A stretch of DNA of 6,830 nucleotides, taken from assembly GCA_902797585.1 (NCBI GenBank), contig CADBTK010000150.1, forward strand, positions 1 through 6,830. The letters are read 5' to 3'. Each line of letters opens with the position of its first letter. Positions within the stretch are counted from its first letter, which is position 1. Both the position numbers and the translations under genes were made by a program. This document shows positions 1 through 5,804 of this stretch, one piece after another. Under the pieces are notes generated by a model, which saw nothing but the letters and a program-made list of their open reading frames with translations, was not told the origin of the DNA and did no database searches. The DNA comes from Erysipelothrix rhusiopathiae. GTDB lineage: Bacteria > Bacillota_I > Bacilli_A > Erysipelotrichales > Erysipelotrichaceae.

Positions 1-20
1 TCTAATTCTTTTTTTTTTTC

Positions 21-713
21 TTATGAACTTTTATATTTATAGGGTGTCATATCTAATAATGCCATTAGATCTCCCACTCGTTTCTTTTGCGAAAGAACAT
101 ATTCATTCTCTAATTCAAAGTCATCCCAATCTCTCTCTTTTACTGGATTTTCTTTGACAACATCGTATAGTTGTTCCTTTAGTTGCCAACAATGGCGTTT
201 CCCAGGTTCTACCGTAATCCACAAACCATTTGTTTGCAATAGGCGACTGGCTTCCTCTTGAGCCAAAGGGACAAAGATCGAACTTAAACAATCCACACTA
301 TTATCTTCTAAAGGAATATGGAATAAATTCCCTACTATATACTGTGTTTTCTTATCTTGTCTTGCTGCATAAGAAACGGCCGCTTTAGAGGCATCTACTC
401 CAAAAGAGTGGTTGGCGTATTGTGCCAATTGTTTTGTGTAATACCCTTGTCCACAACCCATATCCACATAAATAGAAGGTGCTTGTTCAGCAACGATACT
501 TTTTATTTTTTCTAATAAGAAATCATAATATCCTTGCGATAAAAAATCGGTGCGTGCTTGCACCATTTGCGCATTATCGCCTTGATCTTTTTTCTGCTTA
601 CGCGATAAATTGACATATCCTTGTTTCGCCATATCAAAACTATGATTGTTTTTACAAACCACTCGTTTCTCTTCTCTAATTAATTCTTCATTACAAATTG
701 GACATTTTAACAT
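21..713 (-). CDS. rlmA: 23S rRNA (guanine-N1)-methyltransferase, RlmA family, apparently shortened at the C-terminus
   Basis: SAM-dependent enzyme that methylates N1 of a guanine in hairpin 35 of 23S rRNA. Gram-positive members (RlmA-II/TlrB) act on G748 and Gram-negative members on G745; the site here is inferred from the organism type. Seen in the 230-residue protein: an N-terminal zinc finger with C4, C7, C20 and H24, the following FDMAKQGYVNL block, the SAM-binding VDMGCGQGYYT at about 83-93, the acidic residue of GVDAS at 107, and the family block EPGKRHCWQLKEQLYDVV. Translation should start at the ATG at 713, because the zinc finger begins three residues later; a longer in-frame reading back to 788 would run through the upstream gene and its terminator. 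There is no SD, and a TATAAT sits six bases upstream. The protein ends right after LLDMTPYKYKSS, whereas E. coli RlmA (269 residues) continues about 30 residues, so the last strand of the methyltransferase fold seems to be missing. The identity is secure; whether it is active is uncertain. Confidence 0.88.
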   Translation of the reverse strand: MLKCPICNEELIREEKRVVCKNNHSFDMAKQGYVNLSRKQKKDQGDNAQMVQARTDFLSQGYYDFLLEKIKSIVAEQAPSIYVDMGCGQGYYTKQLAQYANHSFGVDASKAAVSYAARQDKKTQYIVGNLFHIPLEDNSVDCLSSIFVPLAQEEASRLLQTNGLWITVEPGKRHCWQLKEQLYDVVKENPVKERDWDDFELENEYVLSQKKRVGDLMALLDMTPYKYKSS

Positions 714-719
714 AGTTCT

Positions 720-725
720 ATTATA
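720..725 (-). promoter_or_regulatory. Candidate -10 box for a leaderless rlmA transcript
   Basis: On the minus strand a perfect TATAAT lies between the upstream terminator's T-tract and the rlmA ATG. Only six bases (AGAACT) separate it from the ATG, so transcription would be expected to begin at or next to the A of the start codon. The hexamer 17 bases upstream (ATAAAA at 743-748) is a poor -35, and no TGn extension is present, so promoter strength is uncertain. Confidence 0.5.
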
Positions 726-726
726 C

Positions 727-758
727 AAAAAAACAGCGAAACTTTTATGCTTCGCTGT
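727..758 (-). terminator. Intrinsic terminator of the ezrA operon
   Basis: Minus-strand hairpin with the 8-bp stem ACAGCGAA (751-758) and TTCGCTGT (733-740), extendable by a G-U and a C-G pair to leave a six-base loop. A run of seven Ts follows (727-733). The stop codon of the membrane-protein gene (745-747) lies in the loop region, so the coding sequence supplies the 5' arm of the stem. This should end transcription of ezrA, desulfurase, thiI and membrane-protein mRNA, and separates rlmA from them. Confidence 0.9.
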
Positions 759-1446
759 CTGGTATTTTCGGAAGTTCAGGTAATTCATTTTCTTTCTTTA
801 CTTGCTCTATTTCTTCTTCTATAGGCAAAGCAGGTTTTTCTTGTTCTATAGGTAATGAAGTTGGTTTACTTTGAGATTGTTCATTCTTTTTTTGTTTAGA
901 ACGTTGAAGGATTAATAATAGTGTTATTACACCAACGGCAAAAATCGCAAAGCGCATCAACAAATAAGGAACTTCCAACGTTTCAATATTGGATACCAAT
1001 AAATCAATATCAAAGAAGTTAAAATCAAAATATTCAGGATCTTGCGCATAAGAATTCATCAATTGTCCAAAGGCATGAAATGCTTGCATTCCACGAATGC
1101 TTAATAATCCCATCAATAATGCTATCGCACTTCCAATTCCAGAAAATAATGTAAGTTTCTTTTCTTGCTCATCTATTTCTTTATTCTTAAAATATATATA
1201 GGCATTTGATGCCAAAGATACAATTGTAAGAACCAACATAATCCAGAATAGAAGTACAACTCCTTTAGAAACCAATGCCAAAACAAAAGACATTCCTTCG
1301 ATCTGTTCTAAATCCATGTATTCAATATCTGAAAAAGCTGCTGCTAATACTGCAAAAACAACCGCAGTGATTGTACTAACAATGGTTAGTATCGCGTTCA
1401 TTAAACCAGCTATATTACTTGTTATTACTATTTTTTTGTTATCCAT
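745..1446 (-). CDS. Four-helix integral membrane protein with acidic, proline-rich C-terminal tail, unknown function
   Basis: I do not recognise this 233-residue protein. Hydrophobic segments fall at about 12-38, 53-84, 98-118 and 160-180, giving four predicted membrane helices. Positive residues (N-terminal KK, the KNKEIDEQEKK loop at about 87-97, and QRSKQKK after helix 4) place both ends and the middle loop in the cytoplasm. The two outer loops are acidic; the second, about 40 residues, is rich in Phe, Tyr and Asp. The cytoplasmic tail (181-233) is hydrophilic and carries Leu-Pro repeats (LPIEQE, LPIEEE, ELPELPKIP), which look disordered. The ATG at 1446 follows AGGAG by eight bases, and that SD overlaps the thiI stop codon (gap of 11 bases), so the gene is translated as part of the operon. 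It is the last gene before the terminator. No catalytic motif is visible, and a role in division or sulfur transfer cannot be claimed from position alone. Confidence 0.85.
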   Translation of the reverse strand: MDNKKIVITSNIAGLMNAILTIVSTITAVVFAVLAAAFSDIEYMDLEQIEGMSFVLALVSKGVVLLFWIMLVLTIVSLASNAYIYFKNKEIDEQEKKLTLFSGIGSAIALLMGLLSIRGMQAFHAFGQLMNSYAQDPEYFDFNFFDIDLLVSNIETLEVPYLLMRFAIFAVGVITLLLILQRSKQKKNEQSQSKPTSLPIEQEKPALPIEEEIEQVKKENELPELPKIPDSEA

Positions 1447-1457
1447 AAATTATTCTC

Positions 1458-2648
1458 CTAGAATAAATCGTCTTCTTTTTTCTTGATAGAAAGTGTAACT
1501 GTTTCTTCTTGGTCAATACAGTCTTGAACCATTTTTTCCCAGTCCCATTTTTGTTCATATTGTTCGCACTTATCAATACGTGGTTTTGTAACAGGATTCT
1601 TTGGTTCAAAAATTGTACAACAATCTTCAAATGGAAGAATGCTGGTTTCATATGTTCCAATCTTTTTCGATAAGTCAATAATTTCTACTTTATCCATACA
1701 AACTACTGGACGAATCATTGGTGTAGTCGTAACGGCATTAATAGCTTGCATACTCTCTAGTGTTTGACTTGCGACCTGACCAATACTTTCCCCACTGGCA
1801 ATCGCTTGACAGTTGTATTTTTGTGCTAGACCTGTGGCAATTCGCATCATCATTCGACGCATCAAAGTAATCGCATAACTTTCATTGGCATGTTGATAAA
1901 TAGCTAGTTGTAATGTAGTAAATGGCACTACATGCACATTGATTTCTCCTTGGAAACCTGCCAACTTTTCAGCAAGTGTCATCACTTTATCTTGTGCTTG
2001 TTGGCTTGTATATGGAGGAGCCGCAAAGTGTACACATTCAATAGACACTCCTCGTTTCATCATTAAATAAGCAGCTACTGGGCTATCAATTCCTCCACTA
2101 AGAAGAACCATCGCTTTACCACCAACACCTACTGGATATCCTCCCGCTCCTTGAACACGGTCTGTCATGATATAAGTTGCTTCTTTTCTTACTTCCACTA
2201 TAATTTTTACATCCGGATTTCTTACATCAACTTTCCAGTCAGAGTTTTTCAAAATCTTTGTAGCAACTGCACGATTGATTGAATCGGAAATATGTGGAAA
2301 TGTTTTGTCATTTCTTCGAGCCGCTACTTTAAATGTTTTTGGTTGGCTAATATCCAACATCTGCATACATGCATCACAGATTACATCTAAATCACTATCT
2401 ACTTTAGCCGCTAAGGAAAAAGAAGAAATTCCAAAAACATTCGCTAAAATATCACTAATTTGTTGAGGATCTTCTTGATTTAAATAGATCATCATCCGAT
2501 CGTGCTGACGATCAATTTCTAATGTTGGAAAATCACTCAATGCTTGTTTAATATTTCGATATAATTGTTTAATAAATACATTACGGTTTTTTCCTTTTAA
2601 ACTCAATTCACCATAACGTATCAATATATGATCATAATGATAGTCCAT
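1458..2648 (-). CDS. thiI: tRNA 4-thiouridine synthetase ThiI (no rhodanese domain)
   Basis: Uses ATP to adenylate U8 of tRNA and then replaces the oxygen with sulfur, making 4-thiouridine, a near-UV sensor and tRNA stabiliser; in some bacteria ThiI also feeds sulfur to thiamin thiazole. In the 396 residues: an N-terminal ferredoxin-like region opening with HILIRYGELSLKGKNR, a THUMP domain at about 60-165, and a PP-loop ATPase with the signature LSGGIDSPVAAYLMMKRG at 183-200. Further family blocks are ASGESIGQVASQTLESM at 284-300 and FEDCCTIFEPKNP at 340-352, with paired cysteines 343-344. The E. coli enzyme has an extra C-terminal rhodanese domain; this one stops before it, as in Bacillus, so sulfur should come from a separate desulfurase, encoded next door. 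The ATG overlaps the desulfurase gene by 17 bases, with AAAGGAG 13 bases upstream inside that gene, suggesting coupled translation. An in-frame TGA just upstream excludes an earlier start. Confidence 0.97.
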   Translation of the reverse strand: MDYHYDHILIRYGELSLKGKNRNVFIKQLYRNIKQALSDFPTLEIDRQHDRMMIYLNQEDPQQISDILANVFGISSFSLAAKVDSDLDVICDACMQMLDISQPKTFKVAARRNDKTFPHISDSINRAVATKILKNSDWKVDVRNPDVKIIVEVRKEATYIMTDRVQGAGGYPVGVGGKAMVLLSGGIDSPVAAYLMMKRGVSIECVHFAAPPYTSQQAQDKVMTLAEKLAGFQGEINVHVVPFTTLQLAIYQHANESYAITLMRRMMMRIATGLAQKYNCQAIASGESIGQVASQTLESMQAINAVTTTPMIRPVVCMDKVEIIDLSKKIGTYETSILPFEDCCTIFEPKNPVTKPRIDKCEQYEQKWDWEKMVQDCIDQEETVTLSIKKKEDDLF

Positions 2649-3762
2649 AGTCTTTCAAAATCTCCTTTAATGAATGAATGAAGGTTTTTGCTTCTTCCAT
2701 TGTATTCTTATCATCAAATGATAAACGAATCATATGTGTGGCATCTTGATGGCTTTTACCCATCGCGATTAATACAGCCGATTCATTCTTATCTTTCGAT
2801 GAACATGTACTTTTTGCAGAGACACAAATCCCTTTCGCATCTAATGCATTCAACAGCACTTCACTGGTAATCGCATCAAATCCAATATTTAGAATATTTG
2901 GTAAGGCATCTTGTGGTGAATGAATATGGGAACCCTCAATCTGAGAGATTTCATTTCTTAACCACTGATTAATCTTTGTTACTTTATTTTGTTTATCCTT
3001 CATCGAATCCAAAGCTAAACGAATCGTTTTTGCTAGGGCAATATTGACTGGCGCATTTTGGGTTCCCCCACGAAGTCCTTGTTCTTGTTGCCCTCCTTGA
3101 ATGATAGGTTTTAAACGAACATTTTTCTTTTTAACAAGTAAAGCACTTCCTTTAAGACCATGAATCTTATGAGCGGAAATACTAGCTAGATCTAAATTAG
3201 AGAAATCAATTGGAATTTTGGAAAAACTTTGCACACAATCCACATGGAATACACAAGTTGGATGTTGGTGAACAATAGAAGCTAATTGTTCAATTGGATT
3301 AATAGAACCTACTTCATTATTCACATGCATACAAGAAACTAGAATGGTATCTTTTCGCATTTTTCCTTCTAATTCTTCACAAGTAACTTTTCCTTCTTCA
3401 TTAATTTGTAATAACTCTACCTCAAAACCTAATTCTTCCAATACTTGTTTACAATTGGCCACACTTGGATGTTCTACATTACTTAATAAAACATGTTGTC
3501 CTCGACTGCGATTTTCCATCGCATATCCAACAATAGCCAAGGTATTGGCTTCACTAGCAGAACCACAGAAGATAATTTCTTCTGGTTGCACACACAATAA
3601 AGCGGCAATCTTTTGTCGAGCGGTTTCCATCAATTGGCCTGCTGTTCTTCCCACTTGATGTAACGCATCTGGATTGCCATAGGTATTTTGTAATAGTTTC
3701 ATATAAACATCAAGGACCTCTGGGTGAACAGAGGTCGTTGATGAGTGATCAAAATATATCAT
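2632..3762 (-). CDS. Cysteine desulfurase, NifS/IscS family, probable sulfur donor to ThiI
   Basis: PLP enzyme that converts L-cysteine to L-alanine and carries the sulfur as a persulfide on its own cysteine. In the 376 residues, class V aminotransferase features appear in order: the start MIYFDHSSTT, the phosphate-binding SEANTLAI at 70-77, His98 in NVEHPS (stacks on PLP), NNEVG at 148-152, Asp175 and Gln178 in HVDCVQS, PLP-binding Lys199 in SAHK, and the GGQQEQGLRGGTQN stretch at 223-236. Catalytic Cys320 lies in STCSSK. The xSxCSSK form of the active-site loop fits the ThiI-linked Firmicute group better than the GSACTS of housekeeping IscS. The position between ezrA and thiI, with a 17-base overlap into thiI, supports a job as ThiI's partner, like B. 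subtilis NifZ; that link is inferred. The ATG comes three bases after the ezrA stop and has no clear SD, so translation probably depends on ribosomes finishing ezrA. I leave the symbol blank because nifS, nifZ and iscS are all used for this group. Confidence 0.95.
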   Translation of the reverse strand: MIYFDHSSTTSVHPEVLDVYMKLLQNTYGNPDALHQVGRTAGQLMETARQKIAALLCVQPEEIIFCGSASEANTLAIVGYAMENRSRGQHVLLSNVEHPSVANCKQVLEELGFEVELLQINEEGKVTCEELEGKMRKDTILVSCMHVNNEVGSINPIEQLASIVHQHPTCVFHVDCVQSFSKIPIDFSNLDLASISAHKIHGLKGSALLVKKKNVRLKPIIQGGQQEQGLRGGTQNAPVNIALAKTIRLALDSMKDKQNKVTKINQWLRNEISQIEGSHIHSPQDALPNILNIGFDAITSEVLLNALDAKGICVSAKSTCSSKDKNESAVLIAMGKSHQDATHMIRLSFDDKNTMEEAKTFIHSLKEILKDYGLSL

Positions 3763-3765
3763 AGT

Positions 3766-5538
3766 CTATACTTGGTTCATTACAGCAGGATCTTTACGAG
3801 CAACTAATTTTTCGTAAATACCTGGGTGAAGATTTTCGATTGCTTGAATCGCAATCTTCAAGGCACGTGTGTATTCTCCATTTTGGAAACATAATTCAGC
3901 ACGTGTTAAATCAGAGTCCATGGAAGGATACGAACTACGGAATCTATTTCCGAATACAATCGCATTTTCAACCATCACAGCAACTCCAATTAAGTTGTTG
4001 GCATTGTTGTATAACTTGTAAACGAAATCAATCGCATCTTGTAAGTCTGCATTCAATGTTTGAACATCCAACGGAGAATGTGACAAGACAACTTGTACAC
4101 GGTGAATTAAGTTTTCTCCTTGACGAATATCTTCATAGAATTGATTAGAGATATTAGGCAAGTTGCGTGTTGCAGCATTCAAACGAACTTCATTTAGAAT
4201 CAATTGCAATTTAACCAATTGTTTTTTCGCACGCGCTTCATCACTGCTTGCTCCTTCTACACGTTCTTTCATTTCTTTAATTTGTGTAGAGAATTCAGTA
4301 ACATCTTTATCAAATTCACGATAGTAATGGATGACATCCACACTTGGCATTTCGTCTTGTTCTAATTCTTTTTTAATTAATTCACGCGCTTCACGTAAAT
4401 TAGTCATTTGCTCGTCTGCCAATTCAAATCGATGTGTCCAGTCTTCTAATCCAAAACGATCTTTTGTATTAGCATACAATTCTTTAATGTTTGTCAATTC
4501 TTCATCGATTTGACCAACAGTTGCTAAATTCATTTCCAATCCTTCATGGATTTCATCATAAGCATCTTTTTCTGCTGTGATTTCTTCTTGAATCGTTAAA
4601 ACTTCATCTCCAATAGAATCCAACATTTCTTCGGCTGTTTCTAAATTCCCGCCGTCCAAACATTTCACAACATATTCAATATCTTCTTGTGTTTTTTCAA
4701 TACGTTGATCGACATTCAAATAAGATAAGTCAACATTTTCTTCTTTAATATCATTAATATTTACTTTCACTTCTTCCAACGCTTGTGGAATTAAATATTT
4801 AGCTTTTTCATATAATCCAGGAGCCGCTGCAATTTTAGAACTTACTTCATCAATTGTTTGAGAAATCTTAGTTCCCTCTTCTTTTGCTTTGTTGAATTCA
4901 GATGCATACATCCATTCTTCAAAGTTTGTGAAGTCTCCTTCAATTTCATCTAAACGAGAATCAAAATAGTCTGTTGATGAATAGAAGCTATTACGGTTGT
5001 CTTTATAAACTGTTTTTACATTACGGAATCGTTCTTTTAATGCATTAGAGAATTCACGAATCTCTGTTTCTCTTTCCAAAATGTGATCCAACGCTTTAGT
5101 AACAATACGAATGCGTTCTTGTGTATCGTCCATCGCTGTTTCCAACTCATCCATACTACGCATTGCTTTTTTAACACGGTTACGATCTAATAAATCGCTT
5201 GCTTTTTGGCAAATGTCATCACATTCATCCACACTTTTTCGACATACATCGTATTTAGGAGTTAAATCTTTAACTCGTTCCATAATGTCTGCATTGGCTT
5301 TGGCAAATGCTTGAGCTTTGTTAAATTTAAAGTCCAATGTATTATTGTGAATTTCGTTTAAATCATTTTGTAAATCCTCAAATCGGTTATGTGCTTTTTT
5401 ACGACGTAAACTTCTTGAGATAATCCAAATTAAAATTAAAACTAAAATAGCAATACAAATATAAATCAAAATCTCAGTCGATACACGAGATTGAATAAAT
5501 GCTAGAACTTTAGAGAAAAAGTCTTGAATTTCTTGCAT
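3766..5538 (-). CDS. ezrA: Septation ring formation regulator EzrA
   Basis: Membrane-anchored regulator of FtsZ assembly: it prevents extra Z rings at the poles and works at midcell in division and cell-wall synthesis. The 590-residue protein has one membrane helix at about 22-41 followed by SRSLRRKK, giving an outside N-terminus and a long cytoplasmic domain. Residues 50-590 are almost wholly charged, heptad-like helix of the spectrin-repeat type known for EzrA. The best family marker is near the C-terminus: a block around NRFRSSYPS (531-539), then AELCFQNGEYTRALKIAIQAIE (547-568) and LHPG, corresponding to the conserved NRYR region of EzrA. The length is close to the B. subtilis protein (562), with the membrane helix preceded by about 20 extra residues that could form an amphipathic helix (MQEIQDFFSKVLAFIQSRV). 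The start at 5538 is fixed by AAGGAGG nine bases upstream. First gene of the operon, transcribed away from rpsD. The central part is too divergent for confident domain borders. Confidence 0.9.
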   Translation of the reverse strand: MQEIQDFFSKVLAFIQSRVSTEILIYICIAILVLILIWIISRSLRRKKAHNRFEDLQNDLNEIHNNTLDFKFNKAQAFAKANADIMERVKDLTPKYDVCRKSVDECDDICQKASDLLDRNRVKKAMRSMDELETAMDDTQERIRIVTKALDHILERETEIREFSNALKERFRNVKTVYKDNRNSFYSSTDYFDSRLDEIEGDFTNFEEWMYASEFNKAKEEGTKISQTIDEVSSKIAAAPGLYEKAKYLIPQALEEVKVNINDIKEENVDLSYLNVDQRIEKTQEDIEYVVKCLDGGNLETAEEMLDSIGDEVLTIQEEITAEKDAYDEIHEGLEMNLATVGQIDEELTNIKELYANTKDRFGLEDWTHRFELADEQMTNLREARELIKKELEQDEMPSVDVIHYYREFDKDVTEFSTQIKEMKERVEGASSDEARAKKQLVKLQLILNEVRLNAATRNLPNISNQFYEDIRQGENLIHRVQVVLSHSPLDVQTLNADLQDAIDFVYKLYNNANNLIGVAVMVENAIVFGNRFRSSYPSMDSDLTRAELCFQNGEYTRALKIAIQAIENLHPGIYEKLVARKDPAVMNQV

Positions 5539-5547
5539 ACGAAAAGA

Positions 5548-5554
5548 CCTCCTT
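5548..5554 (-). promoter_or_regulatory. Ribosome binding site of ezrA
   Basis: AAGGAGG on the minus strand, nine bases before the ezrA ATG. It is a near-perfect match to the 16S rRNA tail and fixes the start at 5538. It contrasts with the next gene (desulfurase), which has no visible SD. Confidence 0.9.
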
Positions 5555-5568
5555 AAAAAATCAAAGTA

Positions 5569-5577
5569 ATTATATCA
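5569..5577 (-). promoter_or_regulatory. Extended -10 promoter of the ezrA operon
   Basis: The minus strand reads TGATATAAT, a perfect TATAAT (5569-5574) with the TGn extension. The hexamer 17 bases upstream is GTGCAA (5592-5597), a weak -35, which the extended -10 may offset. Transcription would start near 5562, giving a short 5' leader of about 24 bases that carries the SD. The promoter is back to back with that of rpsD. Confidence 0.75.
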
Positions 5578-5615
5578 AAAGATAGCTAGTCTTGCACCAA
5601 AGAATTCACTTTTTC

Positions 5616-5644
5616 TTGATTTTGGATACACCATTTGGTATGAT
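5616..5644 (+). promoter_or_regulatory. Sigma-A-type promoter of rpsD
   Basis: TTGATT (5616-5621) and TATGAT (5639-5644) are separated by exactly 17 bases, and TGG just before the -10 provides an extended -10. Each box matches consensus at four or five of six positions. Transcription is expected to start near 5651, leaving a leader of roughly 150 bases before the rpsD start codon. Confidence 0.85.
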
Positions 5645-5773
5645 TATCGGGCATAACGATTAGCAGCATACAAAGCGATGCATCCAGCGTTGTAAGCCTC
5701 GAGCGATACGAGTAACTAAGGCTGATAGTAGAAAGTATCATTTACAACACTTTGTATTGTGATTTGTAACTGT

Positions 5774-5793
5774 TATTGTTTTGAAAAACAATA
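5774..5793 (+). promoter_or_regulatory. Hairpin abutting the rpsD Shine-Dalgarno
   Basis: TATTGTTT (5774-5781) pairs with AAACAATA (5786-5793) around a TGAA tetraloop, giving eight A-U-rich pairs. Its last base is also the first base of the SD AGGAGG (5793-5798), so the hairpin leaves most of the SD free but sits against it. GTTAT (5772-5776) could instead pair with ATAAC at the leader's 5' end (5653-5657), which would open this hairpin. It does not end in a T-run, so it is not a terminator. Confidence 0.55.
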
Positions 5794-5798
5794 GGAGG
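5793..5798 (+). promoter_or_regulatory. Ribosome binding site that sets the rpsD start
   Basis: AGGAGG lies six bases before the ATG at 5805. A TTG codon in the same frame at 5781 comes before this SD and inside the hairpin, so it is not the start. Confidence 0.92.
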
Positions 5799-5804
5799 AA
5801 AATT

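Larger units (their letters stand above)
5651..5804 (+). promoter_or_regulatory. Structured rpsD mRNA leader, probable S4 autoregulatory element
   Basis: The untranslated leader contains perfectly nested complementary segments. P1 pairs ATACAAAG (5668-5675) with CTTTGTAT (5750-5757). P2 pairs GTTGTAA (5689-5695) with TTACAAC (5742-5748). Inside P2 lie P3, GCCT (5696-5699) with AGGC (5719-5722), and P4, TGATA (5723-5727) with TATCA (5736-5740). Thus P2, P3 and P4 form a compact three-way junction with almost no unpaired bases between helices. The 13-base bulge between P1 and P2 on the 5' side holds the palindrome GATGCATC (5677-5684). In B. subtilis, rpsD is known to be repressed by S4 binding its own leader; the same role here is inferred from position and structure. 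I have not compared it with the B. subtilis structure base by base, and no transcription terminator is visible inside the leader, so any control is more likely translational. Confidence 0.7.

Noticed and set aside
1..20. The long T-run at 9-19 as a plus-strand terminator
   Set aside because: No hairpin precedes it within the window and no plus-strand gene leads into it; on the coding strand of rlmA it is an A-run.
714..788. A longer rlmA beginning at the in-frame ATG at 788 (25 extra residues)
   Set aside because: It would run through the end of the membrane-protein gene and the terminator hairpin, has no SD, and adds residues before the zinc finger that the family does not have.
1439..1678. 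A 79-codon minus-strand reading frame over the end of thiI
   Set aside because: Low-complexity, Lys-rich translation overlapping the conserved thiI C-terminus in another frame; no SD or homology seen.
3344..3658. Plus-strand frame antisense to the desulfurase gene
   Set aside because: It lies opposite the conserved PLP-binding region and has no initiation signals.
3840..4148. Plus-strand frames antisense to ezrA, including 3840-4148, 4331-4513 and 5111-5314
   Set aside because: Translations are unlike any protein family and lie opposite coiled-coil coding sequence that leaves long antisense frames; no promoter or SD.
5677..5684. GATGCATC palindrome as a protein-binding operator for rpsD
   Set aside because: An 8-bp palindrome is weak evidence on its own, and it lies downstream of the start site in the one-sided bulge of the leader RNA.
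5697..5700. CCTC in the rpsD leader as an anti-SD pairing with GAGG at 5795-5798
   Set aside because: Only four pairs over about 95 bases, and the same bases are better used in the P3 helix.
5781..5804. rpsD starting at TTG 5781 with eight extra residues
   Set aside because: The codon lies upstream of the SD AGGAGG and inside a hairpin; the S4 family N-terminus matches the ATG at 5805.
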